NCBI GenBank assembly: GCA_964523405.1
Contig: CAZGAQ010000017.1
Span: forward strand, 26,608 to 90,607
Origin: CAZGAQ01 sp964523405
Lineage (GTDB): Bacteria; Planctomycetota; Phycisphaerae; UBA1845; Fen-1342
DNA length: 64,000 nucleotides
Reading direction: 5' to 3'
Numbering within the stretch: the stretch's first letter is position 1; each line of letters starts with the position of its first letter. Below, in pieces: positions 1 to 9,276 of the stretch. The notes below the pieces were generated by a model that worked only from the letters and a program-made list of their open reading frames with translations, searched no databases and was not told where the DNA came from. A program made the position numbers and the translations under genes.

Positions 1-170
1 TGCAGCCGACGGCGGCGCTGGTGCGGGCGGGGCACCGGTTGCGGGTGGCGATTGCGGGACACGATGCGGACACATTTGTGCGGATTCCGGCGGAGGGGGA
101 CGTGAGCATCACGGTACGTCGCGACGGGGAGTTTCCGTCGGGGATTGAGATTCCGGTGGCGGGGCAGTAG
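1..170 (+). CDS. C-terminal end of a probable CocE/NonD family hydrolase (5' truncated)
   Basis: Only the last 55 codons are present; the frame is open to the left edge and ends at TAG 168-170. The peptide contains HRLRVAIAGHDADTFVRIP followed by PAEGD and ends IEIPVAGQ. This resembles the C-terminal jelly-roll domain of CocE/NonD (X-Pro dipeptidyl-peptidase-like) hydrolases, where a GHRLRxxIAGxDxDTF motif is usual. The catalytic alpha/beta hydrolase part lies outside the window, so the substrate cannot be judged. The assignment rests on a short tail only. Confidence 0.55.
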   Translation, partial: QPTAALVRAGHRLRVAIAGHDADTFVRIPAEGDVSITVRRDGEFPSGIEIPVAGQ

Positions 171-198
171 CGACGGTAACGTAGAGACAGTGAAACAG

Positions 199-235
199 AA
201 CGAGCGCCGGACGCGTGCGGAGGCGGCCGGCGCTC
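199..235 (-). terminator. Probable intrinsic terminator of the M3 peptidase gene
   Basis: A perfect 9-bp stem, GAGCGCCGG (202-210) and CCGGCGCTC (227-235), encloses a 16-nt loop. Read on the minus strand it is followed by GTTCTGTTT, a moderately U-rich tail. It lies 33 nt past the stop of the minus-strand M3 peptidase gene. Confidence 0.5.
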
Positions 236-267
236 GTCCTCTTGTTGCGGGGCAGCAGAGACGGCGC

Positions 268-1974
268 TTACAGACTCTCGATCTGTTGCATGGCCGCTTC
301 GATGAGGGGACGCAGAGTGGCCTGCGAGAAGTCGAACTTGCAGCCGGCGGCCTTGAAGAGCTCGGGCAGCGGGCGGGCGCCGCCGAGGGCGAGGCCCTGG
401 CGGTAGAGTGCGACGGCCTGGGCGTAATCGCCGAGGGAGTTCTTCCAGACCTGCAGGGCGCCGAGTTGGGCGATGCCGTACTCGACGTAGTAGAAGGGCA
501 CTTCGAAGACGTGCAGCTTCTTTTGCCAGGCCTGGCGGTCGTGGCGCTCAAGGCCGGTGAGGTCGAGTTCGGAGGCGAAGCGCTTGGTGAGGGACTGCCA
601 GTGGTCCTTCCAGGCGTCGATGCCGGCGTCGACATGGGTATAGACGTAGTGCTGGTAGGCGTCGATGCAGGCCATGTAGGGGAAGAAGGCGACGATCTTC
701 TCGAAGAAGCGTTTGGTGGCGCGGGGGGTGTCGGGGCCAAAGAAGGCGGCGGTGTAGGGCAGGGAGAGACACTCCATGCCCATCGAAGCGACCTCGGAGA
801 ATTCGGTCGGGGCGCCGCGGTAGGCGAGGAAGGGCTCGTTGCGGCAGGCCCAGGCGTGGAAGGCGTGGCCGCCTTCGTGCAGCAGGGTGCGGACGTCGCC
901 CTCGGTGCCAACGGCATTCATGAAGATGAAGGGAACGCGCTCCTCGGCGTAGGTCACCTGATAGCCGCCGGGGGCCTTGCCCTTGCGACTGCCGAGGTCG
1001 AGGAGCGTGCGCGTGCGGAGCGTGTCGAAGATTTGGCCGAGTTCAGGATCGACCTGGTGGAAGATCTTGCTGCAGCCGCCGGAGAGCTCGTCGTCGGTCT
1101 TGAAGGGACGCAGAGGCGGCTTGTTCTCGGGATCGACGGCCATGTCCCAGGGACGCAAGGTGGCGAGGCCGAGCTTTTGTTTGCGCTGAGCGGCCATTCT
1201 CTGGACAGCGGGGACGCAGACCTGCGCGATGGCGTCGTGGAACGCGAGGCAGTCGGCGGGGGTGTAGTCGAAGCGCTCCATAGCGCGGAACGCGTACTCG
1301 CGGAAGTCCTGGCAGCCGGCATTGCGGGCGATCTGGTGGCGGATCCCGACCATCTTCACGTACAGTTCGTCGAGCTTGGCGCTGTCCTGCAGGAAGCGTT
1401 CGGCGCCGCGGCGCCAGGTATCTTCGCGTACGGCGCGGTCCGGCTCCTCCTGGTAGCGGGCGAGCTGCTGGAGGGTCTGCTCCTGGCCGGCGTAGGTCAC
1501 GGTCATGGCGGCGGTGATGGCCTGGTACTCGGTCTTGAGCTTCTGATCCTCGACCATCAGGGGGATGTTCTCGTCGCGGTAGAGCGCGATGGCGTTGCGG
1601 ACGCTGCGGGCGAGGACCTCGTAGCGCTGGGGGGGTAAGGTGAGGCGCGTGGCGAGGTCGGCGAACTTGCGGCGGAGCTTGTCGCGCCAGGGCTCGGCGT
1701 GGGGTTGGACGTTTTCGATGAAGTCGAGGTAGCGCTGTTGGCGCTCGGCGTCGTCGGTTTGGCAGGTCATGGCGGTATAACGGCGCGTGCCCTCCTCCTC
1801 GAAGGCAGCTTCGAGCTCGCTGCCGTCGATGAGCCATTTCTCCAGCTCCGCCACGCTGGTGATCGGGCGCCCAAGCAGTTCCTGGTAGTACGGTTCGGCC
1901 GTCGTGAAGCTGTCGAAGACGTCGGACGGCTTCAGGTAGTGACGGGGGAACTCGGCGGACGACGTAGCGGCCAT
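268..1974 (-). CDS. M3 family oligoendopeptidase (PepF-like zinc metallopeptidase)
   Basis: The 568-residue product carries the zinc motif HEGGH in LLHEGGHAFHAW near residue 365, followed about 25 residues later by EFSEVASMGME, which supplies the glutamate ligand. This is the arrangement of M3 (thimet/oligoendopeptidase F) enzymes, which degrade short peptides, usually in the cytoplasm. Length and the mostly helical N-terminal half fit the family, and no signal peptide is seen. The frame extends 19 codons further upstream, but the ATG at 1974 follows GAGG with suitable spacing and begins the conserved-looking protein (MAATSSAEFPRHY). It is transcribed divergently from the S41 protease across a 260-nt gap. 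The exact peptide specificity is not predictable. Confidence 0.9.
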   Translation of the reverse strand: MAATSSAEFPRHYLKPSDVFDSFTTAEPYYQELLGRPITSVAELEKWLIDGSELEAAFEEEGTRRYTAMTCQTDDAERQQRYLDFIENVQPHAEPWRDKLRRKFADLATRLTLPPQRYEVLARSVRNAIALYRDENIPLMVEDQKLKTEYQAITAAMTVTYAGQEQTLQQLARYQEEPDRAVREDTWRRGAERFLQDSAKLDELYVKMVGIRHQIARNAGCQDFREYAFRAMERFDYTPADCLAFHDAIAQVCVPAVQRMAAQRKQKLGLATLRPWDMAVDPENKPPLRPFKTDDELSGGCSKIFHQVDPELGQIFDTLRTRTLLDLGSRKGKAPGGYQVTYAEERVPFIFMNAVGTEGDVRTLLHEGGHAFHAWACRNEPFLAYRGAPTEFSEVASMGMECLSLPYTAAFFGPDTPRATKRFFEKIVAFFPYMACIDAYQHYVYTHVDAGIDAWKDHWQSLTKRFASELDLTGLERHDRQAWQKKLHVFEVPFYYVEYGIAQLGALQVWKNSLGDYAQAVALYRQGLALGGARPLPELFKAAGCKFDFSQATLRPLIEAAMQQIESL

Positions 1975-2161
1975 GCGAACCTCATTTCCATTGGGCAGCC
2001 GGGGGCTGCGGGTGAGCGGATGCGCGAACACCCCGGATTATTTGGGGGATTGTCGCGTGGGGCAAGGGCGGCAACGGGCGAGAACGCGGGGAAGTGGGGA
2101 GGTGGGAAGGGAAGGAGGCGCGGCGAGGTGTATCGAATTGTCGGGGCGCGGGCGGCGGCGG

Positions 2162-2189
2162 TTGTCACGCGAGCGCGGGCCGGGATAAT
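2162..2189 (+). promoter_or_regulatory. Probable sigma-70-like promoter of the tricorn-like protease gene
   Basis: TTGTCA (2162-2167) and GATAAT (2184-2189) each match five of six consensus positions and are 16 nt apart. They would place a start site about 38 nt before the ATG at 2235. Confidence 0.55.
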
Positions 2190-2234
2190 CGGGCACAACG
2201 GCCGATGCGAACGGTGATTACGCAGGAGCAGCTC

Positions 2235-5200
2235 ATGCGGCGCATACATCTGGCTCTGATCGCGGTGGCGATATTCGTGCTGACGGGGACGGCGTGGGGC
2301 ACGACGCTGGGTTACTACCGGCAGCCGGCGCTGCACGGGGACACGCTGCTGTTCGTGGCGGAGGGGGATTTGTGGAAGGTGGCGGTGGCGGGGGGCGTGG
2401 CGACGCGGCTAACGAGTCATCCGGGAACGGAGTCGACGCCGGCGATCTCGCCGGACGGGAAGACGGTGGGGTTTGTGGCGGAATACGAGGGGCCGGCGGA
2501 GGTGTACACGATGCCGCTGGACGGGGGGCAGCCGACGCGGCGGACGTACGACGCCGGGCGCGTGGCCGTGGTGGGATGGACGCCGGATGGGCGGCTGCTG
2601 TACGCGACCAACGCGTATGCGACGCTGCCAAACGCGCAGCTGGTGGCGCTGGATGTGCGCGCGGAGGGTGGCACGGGGCGGCGCGAGCTGCTGCCCCTGG
2701 CACAGGCGGCGGACGGGTGCTTCGACGACGACGGGGGCGCGCTGTACTTCACGCGGCTGCCGTTTCAGGGCAGTCACACGCGGCGCTACATGGGCGGGAC
2801 GGCGCAGAACATCTGGAAGTTCGGTGCGGGTGACGCGGAGGCGCGGCCGCTGACGGCCGATTACGCCGGGACGAGCAAGCGGCCGATGTGGTGGCAGGGG
2901 CGCGTGTACTTCGCGAGCGACCGCGACGGGACGATGAACCTGTGGTCGATGCGGCCGGACGGGAGTGATCTGAAGCAGCACACGCGGCACGTCGGGTGGG
3001 ATGTGGCGACGCCGGCGCTAGAGGGCGGGCACATTGTGTACCAGCTTGGGGCGGACCTGCACGTATTCGACATTGCGAGCGGGCAGGATCGGGCGGTAGC
3101 CATCACGCTGGACTCGGATTTCGACCAGACGCGCGAGCACTGGATCGCCAAGCCGATGGAGTACCTGACGGCGGCGCATGTGTCGCCGGATGGGGAGCGG
3201 GTGGCGTTGACGGCGCGCGGGCAGGTGTTCGTGGCGCCGCACCGGCAGGGGCGGTTGGTGGAGGCGGCGCGGCAGCCGGGGGTGCGGTATCGCGACGCGC
3301 GGTTCATGCCGGCCGGGAAGACGCTCCTGGCGCTGTCGGACGAGTCGGGCGAAGTGGAACTGTGGACGTTACCGGGCAACGGCGTGGGTGCGGCACGGCA
3401 ACTCACGAAGGGTGCGGAGGTGCTGCGGTGGGAGGGCGTACCGGCGCCAAACGGGAAGCTGATCGCGCATCACGACAAGAATCTGAAGCTGTTCGTGCTG
3501 GATGTGGAGACGGGCGAGAACCGGCTAATTGACGCGGCAACCGTCGAGCCGTTCGAGGGCTTGGCGTGGTCGCCGGACAGCCAGTGGCTGGCGTACGCGG
3601 TGCAGAACGAAAACATGTTCCGGGTTGTGCGCGTGTATGGCGTGGCGGATCAGCAGGTACACGCGGTGTCGACGGAGCGGTACGAGAGCTACAGTCCGGC
3701 GTGGAGCCCGGACGGCAAGTGGCTGTACATGCTGTCGGACCGGAACCTCAAGTCGGTCGTCCACAGCCCGTGGGGGACGTACCAGCCCGAGCCGTTCCTG
3801 GACAAGAAGACAAAGATCTACCACGTGGCACTGGTGCCGGGACTGCGTTCCCCCTTCGCGCCGCGGGACGAGCTGGCGGACGCGGAGAAGGCCCGGGAGA
3901 AGGACAAGCAGAAGCCGGAAAGACCGGAGCCGCCCGAGCAGGTGCAGCCGGCGGAGAAACCCGGGCCGGAACGCAAGGAGCCGGAGCCGGCCAAGCCGGA
4001 TGAGGAAGAGGAGGATGACACGGCGGTGCTGATGCGAGCGGGGGAGGTCGGCAAGGCGGAGGAGCCGAATGTGCCGGCGACGACGCCGGCGTCGCAGGGG
4101 GCGGACCAGAAGGGGCCGGACGGCAAGGACAAGATACCGGTCGTGAAGATCGAGTTTGAGGGGCTGTTGGGGCGGCTATACGAAGTGCCGGTGCCGGCGG
4201 GGAACTACAGCGATTTGCGGGTGACGGAAAAGGCTCTGTTCTGGCTGCAATTGGGGTCGGGTGACGAGAAGCGTGCGCTGGTGGCGGCGGCGATTGCCCG
4301 CGAGGACGTCGAGGTGAAGACGGTCGCCGCCGACGTGCGTCAGTACGAGCTGGCTGCAGACGGGAAGAAGCTGCTGCTGCGGAAGGGGGACAACCTGTAC
4401 ATCGTAGAGGCGGCAGCGGCGCCGGCGAACCTGGAGAAGAAGGCCGTGAACCTGGCGGGGTGGGCGCTTTCGGTGCAGCCGCGCGAGGAATGGCGGCAGA
4501 TGTATACGGAGGCGTGGCGGCTGGAACGCGACTATTTCTACGACCGGGGCATGCACGGCGTGGACTGGGCGGCGCTGCGGACGAAGTACCTGCCGCTCGT
4601 GGATCGCGTGACGACGCGCGGTGAGCTGTCGGACGTGCTGGCGCAGCTCGTGTCCGAGCTGTCGGCGCTGCACATCTTTGTATATGGGGGCGATCAGCGC
4701 AGCGGGCCGGACGCGATTCAACCGTCGTCGCTGGGTGCCGTGCTGGAGCGGGACGCGACGGCGGGCGGGTACCGCGTGGCGCACATCTACGCGTCCGACC
4801 CGGATGAGGTGGACCGGACGAGCCCGCTCGCGCGGCCGAACGTGAACGTGAAGGAGGGGGACGTGATCGAGATGGTGAACGGGACGCCGACGGTGGGCGT
4901 GCCGGACATTCAGGCGCTGCTGCGGCAGAAGGCGAAGCAGCAGGTGCTGCTGCGCGTCAAGCCGGTGGCGGGCGGGGAGGGTCGCGACGTGATCGTGACG
5001 CCGCTGACGGCGGACGCGGCGGCTGACCTGCGCTATCACGAGTGGGAGTACACGCGGCGGAAGCTGGTGGACGAGTGGAGCGGAGGGCAGATCGGGTATG
5101 TGCACCTGCGCGCGATGAGCGGCGGCAATTTCACGGAATGGGCGAAGGGGTTTTACCCGGTGTTCACGCGGCCGGGACTGATTGTGGACGTGCGGCACAA

Positions 5201-5714
5201 CAACGGCGGGAGCATCGATAGCTGGATCATCGGGCGGTTGTTGCGGAAGGCGTGGTTCTTCTGGAGCCAGCCGGTGGGGCAGCCGCCGTCGTGGAATATG
5301 CAGTACGCGTTCCGCGGGCATGTGGCGGCGCTGTGCAACGAGAAGACGGCGTCGGACGGGGAGGCGTTTGCGGAGGGCATCAAACGATTGAAGATCGGGA
5401 AGGTGTTCGGGACGCGGACGTGGGGCGGGGAGATCTGGCTGTCGAGCAGCAACTTCCTGGTGGACAAGGGCATCGCGACGGCCGCGGAGAGCGGCGTATT
5501 CGGCCCGGAAGGGGCGTGGCTGATCGAGGGGCGCGGTGTGGACCCGGACGTGGTGGTCGACAATTTGCCGCACGCGACGTTCAAGGGCGAGGATGCGCAA
5601 CTCAAGGCGGCGGTGGATTACTTGCTGCAGGAGATCAAGGACAAGCCGGTGCCGCCAGTAGTGGTGCCCAAGTACCCGGACAAGGCGTTGCGCGCGCCGC
5701 AGAGCCGGCCGTAG
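2235..5714 (+). CDS. Secreted tricorn-protease-like S41 peptidase
   Basis: The ATG at 2235 is preceded by AGGAG at 2224-2228 and begins a signal peptide (RIHLALIAVAIFVLTGTAWG), so the 1159-residue product should be exported. Residues about 25-590 contain TolB/tricorn-type beta-propeller repeats (SPDGK, SPDSQWLAY, SPDGKWLYM). A Glu/Pro/Lys-rich low-complexity stretch follows at about 545-640. The C-terminal part has a PDZ domain near 870-915 and an S41 core: a histidine in SALHIFVYGG near 810, the nucleophile in TASDGEAF near 1038, and an acidic site in EGRGVDPD near 1097, in the order seen in tricorn protease. Family members degrade peptides or misfolded proteins. Here it would act in the periplasm or an equivalent compartment. 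Confidence 0.88.
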   Translation: MRRIHLALIAVAIFVLTGTAWGTTLGYYRQPALHGDTLLFVAEGDLWKVAVAGGVATRLTSHPGTESTPAISPDGKTVGFVAEYEGPAEVYTMPLDGGQPTRRTYDAGRVAVVGWTPDGRLLYATNAYATLPNAQLVALDVRAEGGTGRRELLPLAQAADGCFDDDGGALYFTRLPFQGSHTRRYMGGTAQNIWKFGAGDAEARPLTADYAGTSKRPMWWQGRVYFASDRDGTMNLWSMRPDGSDLKQHTRHVGWDVATPALEGGHIVYQLGADLHVFDIASGQDRAVAITLDSDFDQTREHWIAKPMEYLTAAHVSPDGERVALTARGQVFVAPHRQGRLVEAARQPGVRYRDARFMPAGKTLLALSDESGEVELWTLPGNGVGAARQLTKGAEVLRWEGVPAPNGKLIAHHDKNLKLFVLDVETGENRLIDAATVEPFEGLAWSPDSQWLAYAVQNENMFRVVRVYGVADQQVHAVSTERYESYSPAWSPDGKWLYMLSDRNLKSVVHSPWGTYQPEPFLDKKTKIYHVALVPGLRSPFAPRDELADAEKAREKDKQKPERPEPPEQVQPAEKPGPERKEPEPAKPDEEEEDDTAVLMRAGEVGKAEEPNVPATTPASQGADQKGPDGKDKIPVVKIEFEGLLGRLYEVPVPAGNYSDLRVTEKALFWLQLGSGDEKRALVAAAIAREDVEVKTVAADVRQYELAADGKKLLLRKGDNLYIVEAAAAPANLEKKAVNLAGWALSVQPREEWRQMYTEAWRLERDYFYDRGMHGVDWAALRTKYLPLVDRVTTRGELSDVLAQLVSELSALHIFVYGGDQRSGPDAIQPSSLGAVLERDATAGGYRVAHIYASDPDEVDRTSPLARPNVNVKEGDVIEMVNGTPTVGVPDIQALLRQKAKQQVLLRVKPVAGGEGRDVIVTPLTADAAADLRYHEWEYTRRKLVDEWSGGQIGYVHLRAMSGGNFTEWAKGFYPVFTRPGLIVDVRHNNGGSIDSWIIGRLLRKAWFFWSQPVGQPPSWNMQYAFRGHVAALCNEKTASDGEAFAEGIKRLKIGKVFGTRTWGGEIWLSSSNFLVDKGIATAAESGVFGPEGAWLIEGRGVDPDVVVDNLPHATFKGEDAQLKAAVDYLLQEIKDKPVPPVVVPKYPDKALRAPQSRP

Positions 5715-5810
5715 GGATGTCGGTGCGACGGCGGGGCGACGTGCGTATGGGCAGTGCACGCGCGCTACGGAGGCGGCGCGGTGCGCAACATTGGCCGCGG
5801 AGGGCCGACG

Positions 5811-7031
5811 CTACGCGCGTGTCGTGATGCCGGCGTAGACGTCGGCGTACAGGGCGCGCAGGCGCGCGGGCGCGAAGAACTCGGCGGCGCGGGCTTGCGC
5901 GGCAGAGGCGCGACGGCGGGATTCTTCGGGTTGCTCGAGGGCGGCGAGGATGCCGCGCGCGGCATGGGCGGGACTGCGCGGGGGGCAAAGCCAGGCGCAG
6001 GGGCCGGGGGTCAGGATTTCGCGTAACGGGGCTACGTCTGCGGCCAGCAGCGGGCAGCCGCTGGCCAGCGCCGCCACGAGTGCACCTTGAGGGGCGTCAC
6101 CGGTGGGGAGATAGATCGCGAGGTCGGCGCTCGCGAGCAGGTCGGCGCGCGGCAAGCCGGGCGGGGCGAAGCGGGCGACATGCTCGTGGCGGCACGATTC
6201 CATGAGACGGTGGATGCGCAGGCGCTCGGGGCCGTCGGGGGGCAGAAGCAGGCGGACTTCGGGGCGGATCTTCTCGGTGAGGAGCGTGCCCCAGGCGGCA
6301 ACGAAGGCGCCGGTCTGACGCGTGAGCGGCGCGAGGGGGAGAATGGCGAAGTCGCCGTTGGCGAGGTTCAAGCGCTCGCGGAGGGCGGCACGTGCGGCGC
6401 TGGCGCGAGTATTGGGGATTCCGGCCGGGGCGGAGGTGGGGCGAATGACGGTGCACAGGTCGTCGGGGACACCGCGTTGGAGGACACGCCGGCGGGCGAA
6501 GTCGGTCTGACAGATGAAAGTCGGAACTGCCGCGCGACGCCCGGAGGGCGGCCAAAGCACGGATGCGAGCGCCGCGTCTGCGGTCTCGATCTCGACGACG
6601 ACGCGACAGCCCGGTCCGGCAAGGGGGACGCAGGCGCGGGCGGCCGCGGGGGACCAGGCGTGGAGGAGCAGGTCGCGAGCGGGCCAGAGGTTGCGGGCCT
6701 TGAGATGGCGGCGCAGGATCTGGGCGGCAAAGGGGGCACAGAATGGGGGCAGATGGAGGCGCGCGAATTCGGCAGGGGATCGCGCGGCGGGGCGGGCGTT
6801 GGTTGAGGAAGGCATTGACCCTCCCCCTGCCCCCTCCCTAGGAGGGAGGGGAGTTGGGCCGTCGATCCCAGGCGCACAGGTGGGCATGCGGAGTGCGCCG
6901 GGGCCGAGGTGGATACAGAGCGGCTGCTCGGCGAGGTCGGGGGTGGAGCGCAGGAGGGCGAGGCGCTCGACCTGGAGGGGCGAGGTATCGGACGAGACCA
7001 CGTGAACGACGAGCTGGCGCGCTGCGGGCAT
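5811..7031 (-). CDS. Glycosyltransferase family 4-like protein with an in-frame repeat insertion
   Basis: The product is about 406 residues (418 if the upstream GTG/ATG at 7067 is used). The C-terminal half shows a GT-B pattern: LPLAPLTRQTGAFVAAW, then ADLAIYLPTGDAPQGALVAALASGCPLLAADVAPLREIL, which corresponds to the donor-binding region with the usual E-x7-E replaced by a weaker motif. The N-terminal acceptor half is poorly conserved. Near residue 70-90 the reading frame runs through a palindromic repeat (6815-6862) encoding PTPLPPREGAGGGS, which looks like an insertion. It lies downstream of, and probably with, the M48 gene. The sugar and acceptor are unknown. Confidence 0.65.
   Translation of the reverse strand: MPAARQLVVHVVSSDTSPLQVERLALLRSTPDLAEQPLCIHLGPGALRMPTCAPGIDGPTPLPPREGAGGGSMPSSTNARPAARSPAEFARLHLPPFCAPFAAQILRRHLKARNLWPARDLLLHAWSPAAARACVPLAGPGCRVVVEIETADAALASVLWPPSGRRAAVPTFICQTDFARRRVLQRGVPDDLCTVIRPTSAPAGIPNTRASAARAALRERLNLANGDFAILPLAPLTRQTGAFVAAWGTLLTEKIRPEVRLLLPPDGPERLRIHRLMESCRHEHVARFAPPGLPRADLLASADLAIYLPTGDAPQGALVAALASGCPLLAADVAPLREILTPGPCAWLCPPRSPAHAARGILAALEQPEESRRRASAAQARAAEFFAPARLRALYADVYAGITTRA
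6815..6860. repeat. Palindromic CCCCTCCCT-AGG-AGGGAGGGG repeat inside a coding region
   Basis: The arms CCCCTCCCT (6831-6839) and AGGGAGGGG (6843-6851) are perfect inverted copies around the loop AGG, flanked by CCCTCCCCCTG on the left and AGTTGGGCC on the right. The element is in frame with the glycosyltransferase and interrupts an otherwise ordinary protein. Its strong strand asymmetry and symmetry mark it as a dispersed REP-like element. No second copy is present in this window. Confidence 0.7.
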
Positions 7032-7100
7032 GCCCCCATTCTGCGGCAATGTAGGCGCCCTTGGCAACGGGGCGGCCGGGGGTGCGTGCCGACGAGGGAA

Positions 7101-7700
7101 TCAGTCGGTGGTCGTAAGGGCAACGCGGCGCGCCGCGACGGACGGTGGGGCGCCGTGGCCGGCGACGACAGCTAGCAGCTCGGGCAAGGCCGCGGACGGA
7201 TAGCCGGCGGCGGTGAGGAGTTCAATCGCGCGGCGGTCTGCGGCCAGTTCGACGGCGAGGGCGGCCGAACCCACGGGTGGGGGCTTGAGGCTGTCGTGGG
7301 CTTCGAGGTGGGCGAGCTCATGCGCGATGGCCGCGGCGAGCAGCGCTTCGCGCGGAAGATGATCGTACAGGCCGCGCGTGAGGTAGAGGCGCGCGGGTGG
7401 GAGGCTGAAGGCGTTGAGCTCGGCGGACGCCAGCAGGACGACGGTGTCGGGCGGTGGGGTAGTGGTGTGCGCGACAAAGCGCGCGACGATGGCGGCGAGG
7501 CGCGTTGTGGCGGCCGCATCGCGAAACGTGCCGCCGCAGCGGGCCTCGAGGTCGTGGGCGGCCTGCGTGCCGGCGAGGGCTTCGGCGCGGGCCGAGGCCG
7601 ATCCGGTGGGTGGGCGCGCGCCTTGGCTCTGGCAGCCGGCGCAGGCGAGCGCGGCGGCGAGCAGGCAGAGGATGCCCGCGGACGGGGGTCGGGTGGGCAC
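7101..7700 (-). CDS. M48 family metalloprotease, lipoprotein
   Basis: The 199-residue product starts at GTG 7700 with a lipoprotein signal (ILCLLAAALACAGC), so it should be lipid-anchored. The zinc motif HELAH lies in AAAIAHELAHLEAHD near residue 128, and AVELAADRRAIELL supplies the downstream glutamate (ExxxD) typical of M48 peptidases. The protein is shorter than HtpX or BepA and resembles the small periplasmic M48 proteins. The glycosyltransferase gene starts 33-69 nt downstream on the same strand, so the two may be cotranscribed. Substrates are unknown. Confidence 0.85.
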   Translation of the reverse strand: MPTRPPSAGILCLLAAALACAGCQSQGARPPTGSASARAEALAGTQAAHDLEARCGGTFRDAAATTRLAAIVARFVAHTTTPPPDTVVLLASAELNAFSLPPARLYLTRGLYDHLPREALLAAAIAHELAHLEAHDSLKPPPVGSAALAVELAADRRAIELLTAAGYPSAALPELLAVVAGHGAPPSVAARRVALTTTD

Positions 7701-7818
7701 GTCTTGTTCCCGGGCGACGATCTGCCTATAGAGTGCGAAACGAGGCGCGGGCCAGGCAAACGCTTACCGGGCGTCACGTGGTTTCTGGGCGGAGCCGGCG
7801 GCGGGGGGCGCGGTGCGA

Positions 7819-7848
7819 TTGACCGTGGCGGCGCGCGAGCGCTATAGT
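7819..7848 (+). promoter_or_regulatory. Probable promoter of the small lipoprotein gene at 7915
   Basis: TTGACC (7819-7824) and TATAGT (7843-7848) are 18 nt apart and each match five of six consensus bases. The predicted start site is about 60 nt before the GTG at 7915. Confidence 0.6.
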
Positions 7849-7914
7849 CTGGGCAAAGGGTGACGCCGCGCGGTCCGGCTTGTGGCGGCAGGTCCCAGAA
7901 CTGGAGGACGCCCG

Positions 7915-8124
7915 GTGAAGCCTCGCCAACTCATGATCGGACTTACGCTGGGGGTGCTGCTGGTCATGCCGCTGATGCTGACGGGTTGTGCTGCGACCAC
8001 GCCGGCGCGTCCGGCGGCGCTCACGGGTGAGAGCGGCGCGGAGCAGCCCAAGTCAACGAGTCCGCACAAGCATTCGCAGCACACGATCAAGGGGCAGCAC
8101 GTGGTGCGTCCCGCCGAGCACTAG
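7915..8124 (+). CDS. Small hypothetical lipoprotein
   Basis: The GTG at 7915 follows GGAGG (7903-7907) with 7-nt spacing, giving 69 residues. The N-terminus is a lipoprotein signal (LTLGVLLVMPLMLTGC) and the remaining 45 residues are polar, with His/Lys-rich stretches (SPHKHSQHTIKGQH). The mature part might bind metal through histidines, but that is only a guess. A good promoter lies directly upstream. No family was recognised. Confidence 0.65.
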   Translation: MKPRQLMIGLTLGVLLVMPLMLTGCAATTPARPAALTGESGAEQPKSTSPHKHSQHTIKGQHVVRPAEH

Positions 8125-8167
8125 GCCGGCGGTGGGGGGTTGGGGGGCGACCGCGGGAGCGGGGGTA

Positions 8168-9226
8168 TCAGAAGGACCAGGTCAACGTCGGGCCACCGAA
8201 CCAGTGGTCCCGGATTTCGCCCCGGCGCGCGGCGCTGCCGACCGCGTCGCTGAAGTAAAGCGAGCCGGAGATGGAGATCGTGCCCGCGTTGAGTCGGTCG
8301 AAGTGCAGCAGCTTCGTCAGGTCATAGCTCAACGTCAGACCGTATTGGATGGTAGCGAGGCGCGTCGTGCCCTCGTTGAGGCCGAGCGTGGGGCCGAGGA
8401 AGCGGTGGTCGATGCCGAAGTCGAGGCTGGGCGTGATGGTGAGGTCATCGAAGAGCGTGAAGTCGTGGCTGAAGCCGACGTCCATCCAGATGGCGCCGCA
8501 GTTCAGGTCGGTGTCGTAATAGAGGGCGTAGTAGGGCTTCAAGACGGGTTCGTCATTCTCGGGAAGGAGCCACTTCCACATCCAGGCGTCGTTGTGTTCG
8601 AGAGAGAAGTACCACTCCTGGGTGTTCGTCTCGACCCAACTCGGGATGACGTAGAAGGCGTAGCCGATCGTCGCGGTCGTATGGAGCGGCTTGACCTCGT
8701 AGGTCCAGCTCAGCGTGTAATCGACTTCCGCGAGCTCGCGCTGGCCCTTGAGCGGATCGATGCGGTCCTGCTCGGCGAACCAGTCGAACCAGGTGGTGAA
8801 CGTGAACTGGCCGCAAGTGCCTTCCGCACGATTGAGCAGCGTGGCGATGTCGAGGCCGAGCTCCGTGGATATCTGGTGGTTGAGTTTCTCGCGGCCCTCC
8901 TGCGGGTAGTCCGAGTAGATGATGCCGCGCGACACATAGTCGCTCAGCAACGTGTAGGACAGGGAGAACGTGAAGAGCTTGCGGAAGAAGGGCTTCTCCG
9001 GTTCGTCGGCGGGCGGGGTCGGTGGGCCGAGCGGCGCCGCGGTTTCGTCGGCGGGCTGCGACTGCGGAGCCAGGCTGAGGGTCGGAAAAGTCAGGCGCGG
9101 GGCGGCGGTGGGGCAGGCCGGGGGCGAGGCAGATTGCGGCGCGGCGCGCAGCGGTAACGCGGCGAGACCCACGAGGAGGCCCAGCGGCAGGCATGGGCGA
9201 CGGGGGGTGAAAGCCGTGACAAACAT
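8168..9226 (-). CDS. Putative outer-membrane beta-barrel protein
   Basis: The ATG at 9226 follows AAGGA with 7-nt spacing and opens a signal peptide (CLPLGLLVGLAALPLRAA). After a Pro/Ala-rich linker to about residue 85, the protein consists of alternating aromatic/polar strands (FTFSLSYTLLSDYVSRGI, GQFTFTTWFDWF, GPTLTWSF). It ends with a C-terminal phenylalanine, as outer-membrane barrels often do. SDYVSRGI is a motif found in TorF/MetA-pathway-like outer-membrane proteins of the putative porin type. The length, 352 residues, is suitable for a 12- to 14-strand barrel. A transported substrate cannot be named. Confidence 0.65.
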   Translation of the reverse strand: MFVTAFTPRRPCLPLGLLVGLAALPLRAAPQSASPPACPTAAPRLTFPTLSLAPQSQPADETAAPLGPPTPPADEPEKPFFRKLFTFSLSYTLLSDYVSRGIIYSDYPQEGREKLNHQISTELGLDIATLLNRAEGTCGQFTFTTWFDWFAEQDRIDPLKGQRELAEVDYTLSWTYEVKPLHTTATIGYAFYVIPSWVETNTQEWYFSLEHNDAWMWKWLLPENDEPVLKPYYALYYDTDLNCGAIWMDVGFSHDFTLFDDLTITPSLDFGIDHRFLGPTLGLNEGTTRLATIQYGLTLSYDLTKLLHFDRLNAGTISISGSLYFSDAVGSAARRGEIRDHWFGGPTLTWSF

Positions 9227-9276
9227 GGGGCGTCCTTGCGGACAGCGACCGGTCCGAGCCAATTCGTGCTGGCGAA

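Noticed and set aside
145..1638. Long plus-strand open frame opposite the M3 peptidase
   Set aside because: The peptide is Gly/Val/Glu-rich without domains and mirrors the codon bias of the minus-strand gene, which has the HEGGH motif.
4176..5759. Minus-strand open frame of 527 codons opposite the S41 protease
   Set aside because: Arg/Pro/His/Leu composition is typical of an antisense shadow at high GC, and the opposite strand encodes a clear protease.
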